NCBI RefSeq assembly: GCF_034439435.1
Contig: NZ_JAPCKJ010000002.1
Location: 372,001-436,000, forward strand
Reading direction: 5' to 3'
Source: Sarcina sp034439435
GTDB lineage: Bacteria; Bacillota; Clostridia; Clostridiales; Clostridiaceae
DNA length: 64,000 nt
Every line of letters starts with the position of its first letter. Position 1 is the stretch's first letter. This document shows, piece by piece, positions 9,351-18,456 of the stretch. The position numbers and the translations under genes were made by a program. Under the pieces are notes generated by a model that ran no database searches, had not been told where the DNA came from, and saw only the letters and a program-made list of their open reading frames with translations.

Positions 9351-10220
9351 TTACATATAAGGCTCAATATGAACTGTGACCCCTTTAACAAATTTCATTT
9401 TCTTAAGTATAAGAGTTTCTAAATTACTAGCAATTTTATGTCCTTCAAACACAGATAAATCTTTGTCAACACATATTTCTAAATCAACATAAGCCATAGG
9501 GCCATATTTTCTTGTTCTAACTCCACTTAAAGATTTAATACCCTCAACTTGATCAACTATAGATTTTATTTCAGCCTCTTTTTCCTCATCAATAGAAGTA
9601 TCCATAAGCTCATTAGTTGCTCCTATTAAAATCTCAATTCCAACCTTAGCTATAAATACAGCAACCATTATTGAAGCTATTGGATCTAATGCCTTAAATC
9701 CTAATATAGCTCCACCTATTCCTATGAAAGCCGCAACAGAAGATAGGGCATCTGATCTATGATGCCAAGCATCAGCTTTAAGTGAGGGAGAATTAATTTT
9801 TCTAGCTACTTTTATAGTAATTCTATATTGATATTCTTTTATTATAATAGATATAACTGAAACAACTAAAGGGAAAATGGTTGGAACTTGAACTTCATTT
9901 AAATGAAGAAGTGATTGTACCCCCTCATATCCTATTGTTAATGACACAATTACCAGCAAAATAGCTAATAAAAATGACACTAAAGTTTCAGCTTTTTCGT
10001 GTCCATAATTATGCCCCTTGTCTTTAGGAATACTAGCTACCTTATTGCCTATTAGTACTCCTATAGAGGTTATAATATCTGATGCTGAGTGTGCTCCATC
10101 TGCTATCATAGCATTAGATTTACCTATTATACCTGCAATTACTTTAATAATAGTTAAGATTATATTCCATATTATAGCTAATACGGTTACTTTATTAGCT
10201 TCAGTATATCTTGATTCCAT
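9351..10220 (-). CDS. Cation diffusion facilitator (CDF) metal exporter
   Basis: A 289-residue member of the CDF family, which exports divalent metals such as Zn, Mn or Fe in exchange for protons. ATG at 10220 follows AAAGGAG; the TTG at 10241 lies upstream of that site and is not needed. Six membrane segments are expected. The metal-binding HxxxD-type motifs are visible in segment 2 (DGAHSASD) and segment 5 (DAWHHRSD). The cytoplasmic C-terminal domain (about 205-289) carries the usual histidine end (VTVHIEP). The substrate metal cannot be fixed from sequence. It stands alone between two terminators. Confidence 0.88.
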   Translation of the reverse strand: MESRYTEANKVTVLAIIWNIILTIIKVIAGIIGKSNAMIADGAHSASDIITSIGVLIGNKVASIPKDKGHNYGHEKAETLVSFLLAILLVIVSLTIGYEGVQSLLHLNEVQVPTIFPLVVSVISIIIKEYQYRITIKVARKINSPSLKADAWHHRSDALSSVAAFIGIGGAILGFKALDPIASIMVAVFIAKVGIEILIGATNELMDTSIDEEKEAEIKSIVDQVEGIKSLSGVRTRKYGPMAYVDLEICVDKDLSVFEGHKIASNLETLILKKMKFVKGVTVHIEPYM

Positions 10221-10391
10221 ATTATCTCCTTTCATTATCAATTGATATTAACTATTAATATATTTTATAGTAATAATCTTGATTTTTTAAATAGTTATTT
10301 TCAATTGATAACTTAAAACCGTAAGATTTCTTAAAAATATCTATAATAACATACTATGCATTTTATTTTTAATATGTTATTGTTTTTATAA

Positions 10392-10421
10392 AATAAAAAA
10401 CTACACATAAATGTGTAGTTT
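10392..10421 (-). terminator. Terminator after cotH-like gene
   Basis: An 11-bp stem AAACTACACAT / ATGTGTAGTTT with a two-base loop, then six T on the minus strand. Confidence 0.85.
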
Positions 10422-10483
10422 AACTCTAAATATATATTACTATATATTAGTAAAACCTATAAAAGTTATTCTTTCAATATAAA

Positions 10484-12526
10484 TTAGTATTTTCTTCTTT
10501 TATACTTACTTACAAATAATATACTAATTAATAATATAAAAGAAAGCACTCCTAATAGTATGAAATAAATTTTATTAAATGGTGTTTGATAAACTTCTTT
10601 TTCATTCTGTCTTGGCATGTTCTTAAACATATTTATGTTTTCTTCGCTTATTCCAAGTTCAGTTAATTGATTTTTTTCCTCTTCACTTAAACTTGAGTAC
10701 TCTCTATTATTCAATATATTCATAGCTTTTTGTATATTTTCTTGTGAAGGCATTTTTGCCATATTAGGAATTTCATTATTAGGAGCACCATTAGGATTAT
10801 CTATATTATCAGGGACTTCTCCTTTATTGCCTTCATTAAAAGCTGCTCCACCTTGCGGAATGTCTTGTCCATTATCATTTTTCTCATTATTATTTCCTAA
10901 ATTTTCTCCATTCATCTTATCATTAGGCATTTTTCTACCCATATTTTGCTCTCCTAATGCCTGTAAATTTAATGATGTAGTAATGGTTCCATATTCAGTT
11001 GAAACCTGTTCTCCATTTAATTGAGCTTCTACACTCTTTGTCCTATCATTTCCAAATACCAACAATTCTTTAATAGCATTTTTATATTCCTCGTAATTAT
11101 AAAATGCTGTAGGATCACTCTTTACGTAATCTCCTATTAATTTATCATTCTTTGTAACAGTGGTATTAAAAATTCCACTTTTAAAATATTCATTTGCTAT
11201 TTTTTCTAAATAATCATGATACTTCTCTTTATATTCATTATTTTCTAAAAGTTTTCCTATAAGAGGAGCATCTTCTAAATTACCTGTGACAGGAGAATCA
11301 ATAGGAAAATTAATTGCCCTACTTCCACTATTTACAGAAAACCCTCCAAAAGACATATTTAAATCCCATGGAATTATTTCACAAACTCCATTGTTTTCAT
11401 AAAGGTAATAATTATGATACATTCCTCCAGAATAACTATCTAAATTAACTAGAAATGTATTAACAGCAAAATATTTAAGAACTTCATCAACATTTAAATG
11501 ACTTTCTATATCTGTTCCATTCTCTAAACTTTTCATCATTTCAATCACATTTTCAAAGTCTTTATCCTTTGTACTCTTAAATACTGCACTATCTCTTAAA
11601 GTAGAATAACTGCTTACATTATCATCTATATATTTTAAATCAGCACCTTCATTATTTTTTCCACCCATCATAGAAGGCATTTGTCCCATTCCTACCTTCT
11701 CTTCATTTTTATCGCCCTCTGCCATTTGATTTTCATTAGGAATATTCATCGGATTATTTCCCTCATTATTATTTCCAGCATTATTAGGCATATTTGGTGG
11801 GTTCATCATTCCACCTTCTTTTCCTTGATTATTTTTCATATCTGGCATGGCATTTTTATCGTTACCATCACCTTTTTTAGCTCCTACTCCCATAGTTTCA
11901 GGTTTATATAAATTTCCATCTAATTTACCATAGTTCTTTTCAACAAATCTTTCATCAATTACTTCTAATGCTAAATATAATCCCCACTCCTCTCCATTAA
12001 TCTTTATATTGGAATAAGAATATTCTGGAGTGGGTACTCCTAAAAGATTATATATATCATAAGATATTGCTTCTTTCATATAAGTTGCATCAGATATATT
12101 ATTATTTAATGCTAATTTCCTTATGCCATGATAAGTTTGTCTATCAACATATTGTCCAAAATCAATTTTCAAGCTATATCTATCTGTTGTACTATCATTT
12201 GCTACAGAGGATAAACTTGAATTACCCTTAGGTCTAACCCCAACATTATAAAAAGTCTCTCCATTTATAGTTATATCTGCACTTCTATATTCCTCATCTG
12301 TAGCATTTTCAATAAGCCATTTCCAATCACTCTCTTTTATTTTTATATTTATGTCAGTTACAGTATTCTTATCCAAAACATCCTGAATATTAGAAGATTG
12401 CTCCTTAGTAGAGGCTGCCTCTGTGTAATTCATCGATTTTATAGTAAACACTGATACAAATATAAATATTACAACTAAAGAAATACTTATTAGAGAAATA
12501 TATTTGCTTACCTTTTCATTTATCAA
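10484..12526 (-). CDS. CotH kinase family membrane protein
   Basis: A 680-residue protein. TTG start at 12526, about nine bases after GGAGGG. One membrane segment is near the N terminus (about 9-30) and one near the C terminus (about 648-670), so the body is predicted outside the membrane. Residues about 95-215 and 340-480 carry CotH-type kinase features: KLALNNN, NIKINGEEWGLYLALEVIDERF and IIPWDLNMSFGG (the metal-binding WD motif of the atypical protein kinase fold). Two Asn/Met/Gly/Pro-rich low-complexity inserts flank the domain. CotH of Bacillus phosphorylates spore coat proteins; here the substrate is unknown. It follows the DUF4956 and VTC-domain genes on the same strand behind a partial terminator. 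Confidence 0.85.
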   Translation of the reverse strand: MINEKVSKYISLISISLVVIFIFVSVFTIKSMNYTEAASTKEQSSNIQDVLDKNTVTDINIKIKESDWKWLIENATDEEYRSADITINGETFYNVGVRPKGNSSLSSVANDSTTDRYSLKIDFGQYVDRQTYHGIRKLALNNNISDATYMKEAISYDIYNLLGVPTPEYSYSNIKINGEEWGLYLALEVIDERFVEKNYGKLDGNLYKPETMGVGAKKGDGNDKNAMPDMKNNQGKEGGMMNPPNMPNNAGNNNEGNNPMNIPNENQMAEGDKNEEKVGMGQMPSMMGGKNNEGADLKYIDDNVSSYSTLRDSAVFKSTKDKDFENVIEMMKSLENGTDIESHLNVDEVLKYFAVNTFLVNLDSYSGGMYHNYYLYENNGVCEIIPWDLNMSFGGFSVNSGSRAINFPIDSPVTGNLEDAPLIGKLLENNEYKEKYHDYLEKIANEYFKSGIFNTTVTKNDKLIGDYVKSDPTAFYNYEEYKNAIKELLVFGNDRTKSVEAQLNGEQVSTEYGTITTSLNLQALGEQNMGRKMPNDKMNGENLGNNNEKNDNGQDIPQGGAAFNEGNKGEVPDNIDNPNGAPNNEIPNMAKMPSQENIQKAMNILNNREYSSLSEEEKNQLTELGISEENINMFKNMPRQNEKEVYQTPFNKIYFILLGVLSFILLISILFVSKYKRRKY

Positions 12527-12570
12527 TTAAACTCACCCTCCTAATCAAAGTTAGCTTTATTATTACTTAA

Positions 12571-12604
12571 AAATAGGAGAGAATATCCTTACCCTCTCCT
12601 ATTT
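12571..12604 (-). terminator. Terminator or attenuator between the DUF4956 gene and cotH
   Basis: Stem AAATAGGAGAG / CTCTCCTATTT followed by five T on the minus strand. It lies inside the cassette, so it may set a lower expression of the CotH gene rather than stop all transcripts. Confidence 0.75.
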
Positions 12605-12626
12605 CTATTTATCTTTTGCCTATGTT

Positions 12627-13316
12627 TTAAGCCATATAATCTCCGTTATAACTAACTAAAACAGCATTTGAAACTCCTTTTATCTTAGATACTTCATTAA
12701 CAAATGATGTAGTAACGTTCTTTAATTTAACCTCTATTGTCATTTCAATTCCATTTGAAAGTGAAACAGTTTTTGATTTAACACAATATTTATTCACGTT
12801 TTTTGATAATATGTTAAGTACACTATTTTCACTAAGATCATTTTCACAGTTAACTACTAATATATATGGATTATCAGTTATTTTCTTATTAGCAAATAGA
12901 ACCATTACTATTCCTATAAAAACAGCACCTAAAATAGCTAAAGGAATAAGACCAGCACCTAAAACTATCCCTTCACTTATTGACCAAAATAAGAATGCAA
13001 TATCCATAGGTTCCTTTATAGCACTTCTAAAACGTACTATAGAAAGTGCACCAACCATACCAAGTGAAAGAACCACATTAGATGTAACTCCAAGTATAAT
13101 TAATGTAGTTATTAAAGTAAGGGCAAGTAGAGACATAGCAAAGGTTGATGAATACATAACTCCCTTAAATGTTTTTTTATAAACCTGCATTATAAATAGC
13201 CCTACTACAAAAGAAAGTGCCATTGCTATAAACATGTCTAAAAATGATATAGATGTCATTTTATCCATAAAACTTGATTTAAATATATCGCTGAAATTAA
13301 TTGCTTGATTATTCAT
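12627..13316 (-). CDS. DUF4956 family membrane protein
   Basis: A 229-residue protein. ATG follows GGAGGAG. Four or five membrane segments are packed into about residues 20-145, with the conserved loop GMVGALSIVRFRSAIKEP between segments, and a cytoplasmic C-terminal domain of about 85 residues that looks ferredoxin-like in secondary structure. These features fit DUF4956, a family repeatedly found beside VTC-domain and CotH proteins. The loop resembles MgtC-type membrane proteins. Biochemical function is unknown; a role in a membrane complex for an anionic polymer or phosphorylated product is inference. It is 26 bases downstream of the VTC-domain gene. Confidence 0.78.
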   Translation of the reverse strand: MNNQAINFSDIFKSSFMDKMTSISFLDMFIAMALSFVVGLFIMQVYKKTFKGVMYSSTFAMSLLALTLITTLIILGVTSNVVLSLGMVGALSIVRFRSAIKEPMDIAFLFWSISEGIVLGAGLIPLAILGAVFIGIVMVLFANKKITDNPYILVVNCENDLSENSVLNILSKNVNKYCVKSKTVSLSNGIEMTIEVKLKNVTTSFVNEVSKIKGVSNAVLVSYNGDYMA

Positions 13317-13342
13317 TTATTTTCTCCTCCTAATTTAAAAGC

Positions 13343-14029
13343 TTACCCATATATTCTTGAAGCTGCATACTTAGAAATAGCTGATGCTCTACGTTCATTA
13401 GTTTGGATAATATCCTGTATTAATTCTGGTAAGAATTCATCAAACTTTACTTCTAATACAACTATGTTATTATCTATTGCTTCTATTGTAGGTAAGTTAT
13501 TATCAAATATCTTCGTACTACATATTCCTGTTCTTATGTTTTTATCGAAGGTTATACGCACATTTCCTAATCTATATATATAAGCCTCTCTTTTATAATC
13601 AACTATACTTTTAGGTTTTAATAAATCACCTTTAATCTTTGAATAAAATTCAACAAATAAAGCCTTATTACTATATCTTAAGAACTCAATATCTCCTTTA
13701 AGAATTTTTTCACATTCTTCCTTAGTTATTAATTCACTGTCCTTTGAACATAGTCCATTTATTTTAGATTTTTTTTCAAGCTTAATAAAAGAATGATCAT
13801 CATTATAAAATCTTATACGGAACTTTTCTCTACGATTTATTCCATTGATTTTTTCCATAAGAACCTTATCCTTTAAATTATCAAAATAAAGACTTCTTAT
13901 TTTATACTCATTATTCTCGCTAGCATTTTTATCGATTTTCATAACATGCACCAATCTATTTTTAATAGCCATATAATCTGAATGATTTATATAATGCTTA
14001 ATTTCATGTCTAAACTTTTTTTCTTCCAC
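13343..14029 (-). CDS. VTC-type polyphosphate polymerase domain protein
   Basis: A 228-residue protein starting at GTG 14029, eight bases after GGAGG; the upstream TTG at 14044 overlaps the ribosome site. It shows the triphosphate-tunnel pattern of the VTC domain: KKFRHEIKHYI at the N terminus, IRSLYFDN, NRREKFRIRFY, IKLEKKSK, VDYKREAY, VRITFDKNIRT and a late LEVKFDEFLP. These alternating basic and acidic strands line the catalytic tunnel in yeast Vtc4, which makes polyphosphate from ATP. Bacterial members are soluble and often precede DUF4956 and CotH genes. Whether this one polymerises phosphate is not known. Confidence 0.8.
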   Translation of the reverse strand: MEEKKFRHEIKHYINHSDYMAIKNRLVHVMKIDKNASENNEYKIRSLYFDNLKDKVLMEKINGINRREKFRIRFYNDDHSFIKLEKKSKINGLCSKDSELITKEECEKILKGDIEFLRYSNKALFVEFYSKIKGDLLKPKSIVDYKREAYIYRLGNVRITFDKNIRTGICSTKIFDNNLPTIEAIDNNIVVLEVKFDEFLPELIQDIIQTNERRASAISKYAASRIYG

Positions 14030-14238
14030 TAATATCACCTCCAATCTCTCATCAAAATCTATTTTATAGAGTTAACCTTAATAGTTCCTTAACGCAAATA
14101 GAAAATTATTAAGGTTATCTATAAATTCCTCTACTATCCACCTTTCAGTGATATTTAGTAACTTATTAAAATACAAATTTTTTTAAAATAATAAGTTCAA
14201 GATTAATTCCTTTACTTCTAAACTTTAATTAAATAAAA

Positions 14239-14287
14239 ATAAGGTTATATAGGTTAAACAAAAACTGTTTAACTATACAACCTTATT
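14239..14287 (-). terminator. Terminator of the two-component operon
   Basis: Arms AATAAGGTT and AACCTTATT, with an inner GTTAAACA / TGTTTAAC stem, and five T following on the minus strand, 33 bases after the kinase stop codon. It separates the regulators from the VTC cassette. Confidence 0.75.
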
Positions 14288-14319
14288 AAAACTCTAAAAA
14301 CATTCTTTTCACTTAAGCT

Positions 14320-15576
14320 CTAATTTACTATCTTAGGTATTATAATCTCAAATTTTGTTCCAACTCCATACTTGGAATATAACTTTATATCAACACCTAA
14401 TGTTTTACCAATTGACTTTAATAAACTTAATCCAATTCCACTACCATTTATATTTTTCCCTCTAACATCTGCACTTCTAAAGAATCGATCAAAAATACGC
14501 CCTTTATCCTCTTCTTTTATTCCTATACCATTGTCCTCAACTGTTATTTTAATATTTTTATTTATCTCTTGAAAACTTAAAGTTACTCTTCCTCCACTCT
14601 CTGTGTATTTAAAAGCATTTTCAATAAGTATAATAATCATTCTTTTTACCTTACTATAATCCCACTTTACCATTACAGGCTCTAAAGGTCTATTAACCTG
14701 GAAAACCTTATCTTGAATTTCTGCTAAATCTATATAAAATTCACTTAAATCTTCTATAAATTCCTCTAATTCAAAGGATGTAACATTTATGCTGTTATCT
14801 ATATCTTCTTTTGATAGAAGTAATAAATCACTATTTAATTTTTCGAGAGCTCTAACTTCACTCATCATCTTAGATATGTGTTCAAAATGCTCTTCTATTG
14901 TATCATCCCAAGAATTTGCTAAAAGCTCTAACTTTCCTTTAATAACAGCCAAAGGTGTTTTCATCTCATGTGATGCATCTTGAACAAAGAAAACCTGTTT
15001 ATCATAAGCCTCTTTTATTGGCTTTATAACCTTTGAGGAGAGAATATGAGATAAAACTAAAGCAATTCCAATTAATATTATCAAGGCAATTATTATGGTT
15101 TTAATTAATTGATTTATTGATTGAACCTCCGAATCAATATTTATAAGTAACTGTATTTTAATATCTCTATTTACTATAGTAACTCCTCTAAATTTATATC
15201 CATTTGATGTTATTTGTTCTACTTTATTTAAGGATTCTTTTCCCAAATTCGGTAGATTATACTCATCAAAATAAGGATTTGGATTTATTGAATAAACCCT
15301 ATCTCCTCTATATTGAACAACTATAATATTGGGTGGAATAGGAAGCAACTTATTTTTGCCACTTTCAAAAAATTGTTTCTCATATGGATTAAGATTTAGT
15401 ATTTTTTGCACCTTTTCTTTTTCTTGAAGCAAACTATTATCAACATGAGTAAATACTCTTGATGTATATAAAGTTATTGTTATAATGGCAAAGATTAAAA
15501 GGCAGAAAAAAACTATACCTGCACTAATAAATGTTACACTTCTCTTTGTTTTAAAAAATATATCTTTTCTTTTCAT
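14320..15576 (-). CDS. Sensor histidine kinase
   Basis: A 418-residue membrane kinase. Membrane segments at about 14-36 and 158-178 enclose an extracellular sensor of about 120 residues. The phosphoacceptor H203 lies in DASHEMKTPLA, followed by the ATPase domain with N box (IILIENAFKYT), G1 (DNGIGIKEED) and G2 (GSGIGLSLLK). A separate HAMP domain is not obvious. It starts three bases after the response regulator stop codon and is translated with it. The nearby CotH/DUF4956/VTC cassette lies downstream beyond a terminator, so it is a candidate target but not proven. Confidence 0.88.
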   Translation of the reverse strand: MKRKDIFFKTKRSVTFISAGIVFFCLLIFAIITITLYTSRVFTHVDNSLLQEKEKVQKILNLNPYEKQFFESGKNKLLPIPPNIIVVQYRGDRVYSINPNPYFDEYNLPNLGKESLNKVEQITSNGYKFRGVTIVNRDIKIQLLINIDSEVQSINQLIKTIIIALIILIGIALVLSHILSSKVIKPIKEAYDKQVFFVQDASHEMKTPLAVIKGKLELLANSWDDTIEEHFEHISKMMSEVRALEKLNSDLLLLSKEDIDNSINVTSFELEEFIEDLSEFYIDLAEIQDKVFQVNRPLEPVMVKWDYSKVKRMIIILIENAFKYTESGGRVTLSFQEINKNIKITVEDNGIGIKEEDKGRIFDRFFRSADVRGKNINGSGIGLSLLKSIGKTLGVDIKLYSKYGVGTKFEIIIPKIVN

Positions 15577-15579
15577 TAT

Positions 15580-16263
15580 CTAATCCTCTACGCTTTCATC
15601 TATTAAATATCCCATTCCTCTTTTAGTAACTATATATTTATCATATCCAAAGGGACTTAACTGTTTTCTGAGTCTACTCATATAAACTTCTATAATCTCT
15701 GTAGATGCATCACTATTATACCCACATATATTATCAAAAAGCTGCTCTTTAAAAAGCACAACTCCTTTATTTATCACTAAATATTCTAATAAATTAAATA
15801 GCTTCTCATTTAATTCTAATTCTTTGTCATTTATAAAAACTTTCTTTGTCTTCATGTTTATTTCCATATCTTTAAACTGAAGTATGTTAGAATCCTTTAT
15901 TTTTCCTAAACTCTTCAATATAACATTTACTCTCGCCTTTAACTCCTCCATATAAAATGGCTTAGTTAAATAATCATTTGCTCCTAAATTAAATGCTCTA
16001 AGTTTATCTCCAAGCTCTTCTCTTGCAGTTAAAACTATAACACCGGTATTTAATCTCTTCTTTGAAATAAAGTTTAATACCTCCATTCCTCCTGCTCCTG
16101 GTAGCATCAAATCTAATATAACTATATCGTAATAATATGTATTTAAATATTCTATAGCATCTAAACCATCATAAACACATTCTATTTCTACATCATTTTT
16201 AAAATATTCAACTATATTTTCACTAATCTTTATATTATCTTCAACAAGCAATACTTTTATCAT
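15580..16263 (-). CDS. OmpR-family response regulator
   Basis: A 227-residue two-domain regulator. The receiver domain has acidic pocket E8/D9, phosphoacceptor D51 (ILDLMLPGAGG), T79 and K101 (TKPF). The C-terminal winged helix (about 128-225) has the recognition region TEIIEVYMSRLRKQL and the wing ending TKRGMGYLID. First gene of the operon with the kinase downstream. ATG follows GAGGGAG. Confidence 0.9.
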   Translation of the reverse strand: MIKVLLVEDNIKISENIVEYFKNDVEIECVYDGLDAIEYLNTYYYDIVILDLMLPGAGGMEVLNFISKKRLNTGVIVLTAREELGDKLRAFNLGANDYLTKPFYMEELKARVNVILKSLGKIKDSNILQFKDMEINMKTKKVFINDKELELNEKLFNLLEYLVINKGVVLFKEQLFDNICGYNSDASTEIIEVYMSRLRKQLSPFGYDKYIVTKRGMGYLIDESVED

Positions 16264-16470
16264 AATTTCTCCCTCTAATTATATTTTTCTAATAAATAAT
16301 TCTTAATTGTTTTAAAGCTTTTTATGCAAATAAATTTAATACTTTAAGAATCGTATTTATTATATCATTCATTTCTTTACGTAAGCTTAATTAGATATTT
16401 ATAAAATTTTTTTTATTAATCAAATATACGATTTAAAATTAGTAACACAATAGTATTTCTTAAAATAAAA

Positions 16471-16505
16471 ACACTTAATTTATAATAAAAATATAAATTA
16501 AGTGT
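16471..16505 (-). terminator. Terminator after exported paralogue 3
   Basis: A 14-bp stem, arms 16471-16484 and 16492-16505 (ACACTTAATTTATA and its complement), followed on the minus strand by T-rich sequence. Confidence 0.8.
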
Positions 16506-16557
16506 CTCTTGTATTTCTCTCTTAGATAATAAATAAAAATATGTGATATATGTTATT

Positions 16558-17448
16558 TTATTTAACTAAACTTGGGAATTCTTCGCAAACCTTTAAACTA
16601 TTTCGCCCTTCTTCAATAACTTCATCAAAGACAGCTTTATATTCCCTAGGAAAGGCTCCAAAGAAATCCTTTGACATGCCTCTATCTAAAACAGTATAGT
16701 TAAATCTATTATTCAATAGATCCTCACTATAAGTAAAAACCCAATTCTCCCCTAACTCTGATATATCGCTTTGCTTAGAATATCCATTATATATTTCTTC
16801 TATACTGCTTGCAGATGGATACCTGCTAATTGTTATGTGACTTTCTCCATCGTCACTTAGTAAAGACATAGTTGCCACATCTGCTTTAAAGTCTCCCTTT
16901 GATATTTTTAAAAAGTTTGGATATCTTACTATAAAACCTGGTAGAACCATAGTATTAAAATGCCATTCTCCATTAATATCTCCCACTTCTAAAGGATCCT
17001 TACCTATTAAAAAACAATAAGCATCTTCCAAATCCTTTGCTACCTCATAATCAGTTATAAATTCTACATCTAATAAAGGATGCATTGTTTCATTCATATT
17101 ATCTGGTAAAGACATTCTTACTATTGTATTCTTTTCACCTATTTTCAATCCCTCTTCCTCTAAAGATACTTTATACCCTTCGTCTTCAGTTTCTGGATAA
17201 TGTGATTTAAATTTTTTTATATTTTCTTTAGGAAATTCATGTTCATTTTCTACTTTATTTTCAATAATAAAATCATTATATATATTTTCATCTTCCTCCT
17301 TATCTGCAAAGTATATGAAATCTTCAAATTGTCTTTCATATGCTTCTACAAACATTTCTAAAGACTCATAAGCATCCTCATTGATAGTCACTAATGTACT
17401 ACTAATCAACATAAAGATACTTGTTAGAATTGAAAAAATATTAAACAT
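16558..17448 (-). CDS. Signal-anchored exported protein, paralogue 3 of 3
   Basis: A 296-residue protein related to the two products at 3972-6048; function unknown. A hydrophobic N terminus (about 2-22) is followed by an acidic linker and the shared domain: DAYCFLIGKDPLEVGDINGE, then RYPNF, IYNGYS, GENWVF and FPREYKAVFDEVIEEGRNSL at the end. It is more diverged than the tandem pair, and lacks most of their Asn-rich linker. It lies just upstream of the two-component system on the same strand, separated by a terminator. The ribosome site (GGGGAT) is rather distant from the ATG. Confidence 0.65.
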   Translation of the reverse strand: MFNIFSILTSIFMLISSTLVTINEDAYESLEMFVEAYERQFEDFIYFADKEEDENIYNDFIIENKVENEHEFPKENIKKFKSHYPETEDEGYKVSLEEEGLKIGEKNTIVRMSLPDNMNETMHPLLDVEFITDYEVAKDLEDAYCFLIGKDPLEVGDINGEWHFNTMVLPGFIVRYPNFLKISKGDFKADVATMSLLSDDGESHITISRYPSASSIEEIYNGYSKQSDISELGENWVFTYSEDLLNNRFNYTVLDRGMSKDFFGAFPREYKAVFDEVIEEGRNSLKVCEEFPSLVK

Positions 17449-17644
17449 ATCTAATTTCTTATCCCCTTAACCTCTTAATTTTTTCACTTAAAATTTATAT
17501 TAATTATATTTTTCACCTAAGTAATTTTTATCCCTTTTGGATTTATTATAAATAAAAAATATAGCTATAATGTAATCAAAAGTTGTATATTATATTAAAT
17601 AATTATTATAGAAAATTTTATCCAAATATAGAATTAGATTATGA

Positions 17645-17675
17645 AAAAGGAGTACCCTTAAAAGATACTCCTTTT
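17645..17675 (-). terminator. Terminator after the cysteine-motif protein
   Basis: A 10-bp stem AAAAGGAGTA / TACTCCTTTT with five T on the minus strand. Confidence 0.8.
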
Positions 17676-17811
17676 ATAGCTTAAATCATAATTTACATTA
17701 AAATCTATTAATTTTGCTAACAACTTATTTTGTTTAATATAATCTTAGTCTTCATATCTTATTTATTCTCAATAATATTTAGTTTAGTTATGACAAATAA
17801 GTTCCTTGTTT

Positions 17812-18231
17812 TTAGGATTCATTACTGTATAAAATTTTTTCTAAAAGGTCGATTAAATATTCTGCATCTTTTTCCTTAGCAAATTCTATCATTCTTTCCT
17901 TTTGAGTAGAGTCTAAATTATAATGATTCTTTAAATGAAGTAAACTTTTCTTAGCTGAACTTTCATATAAATAATTTAAGTTAATACTTTCCCTATCTAA
18001 CTTTTTAATTCTTAGCTCACTATTTATCTCTTTTATTATTGCTTCTACAACACACTCCAAAGAACAATACGGTTCATCTACTATGAAGTAACCCCCATCA
18101 TTAACACTAAATCCTTTTTCACAGTTAAAGCAAAATGTATCTATATATTGATTTTTTATGCTCTTTTGTTTTATATCAACATCCAAATCATATCTAGTCA
18201 TTGTGCAATCATACTTTAATATTTCTTTCAC
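17812..18231 (-). CDS. Hypothetical protein with a four-cysteine zinc motif
   Basis: GTG at 18231 follows AAAGGAGG by seven bases; a longer ATG frame from 18297 has no ribosome site. The 139-residue product has a short zinc-finger-like segment, CFNC then about 18 residues and CSLEC, near residues 30-55. The rest is helical and charged. No family recognised. It is divergent from the hydrogenase gene, with a 225-base shared upstream region. Confidence 0.6.
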   Translation of the reverse strand: MKEILKYDCTMTRYDLDVDIKQKSIKNQYIDTFCFNCEKGFSVNDGGYFIVDEPYCSLECVVEAIIKEINSELRIKKLDRESINLNYLYESSAKKSLLHLKNHYNLDSTQKERMIEFAKEKDAEYLIDLLEKILYSNES

Positions 18232-18456
18232 CTCTACTCCTCCTTTTCCTTGCCAAAATGTAAAATTTAAGCAACTATTATTTATATATGCTTTCAAAAG
18301 ATTAAATATGTTAAATTTAGTAAAAAAGTTAATCTCTTTTTTAACATATTCTCTATTTTAATAAAATATATTACCTTTTCTTTAGCATCAATAAGTATTT
18401 TACTAAGTTTTTTTCTATATATTTATAAAGAACATATTTTTAGGAGGAACCTTGTT

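Noticed and set aside
12811..13182. 123-codon plus-strand frame opposite the DUF4956 gene
   Set aside because: Long only because of codon bias on the other strand; no ribosome site and the opposite gene has clear family features.
18307..18348. TATGTTAA...TTAACATA inverted pair between the hydrogenase and the divergent gene, considered as a Rex site
   Set aside because: The half-sites are 26 bases apart, too far for a Rex operator, and such A/T words are frequent here.
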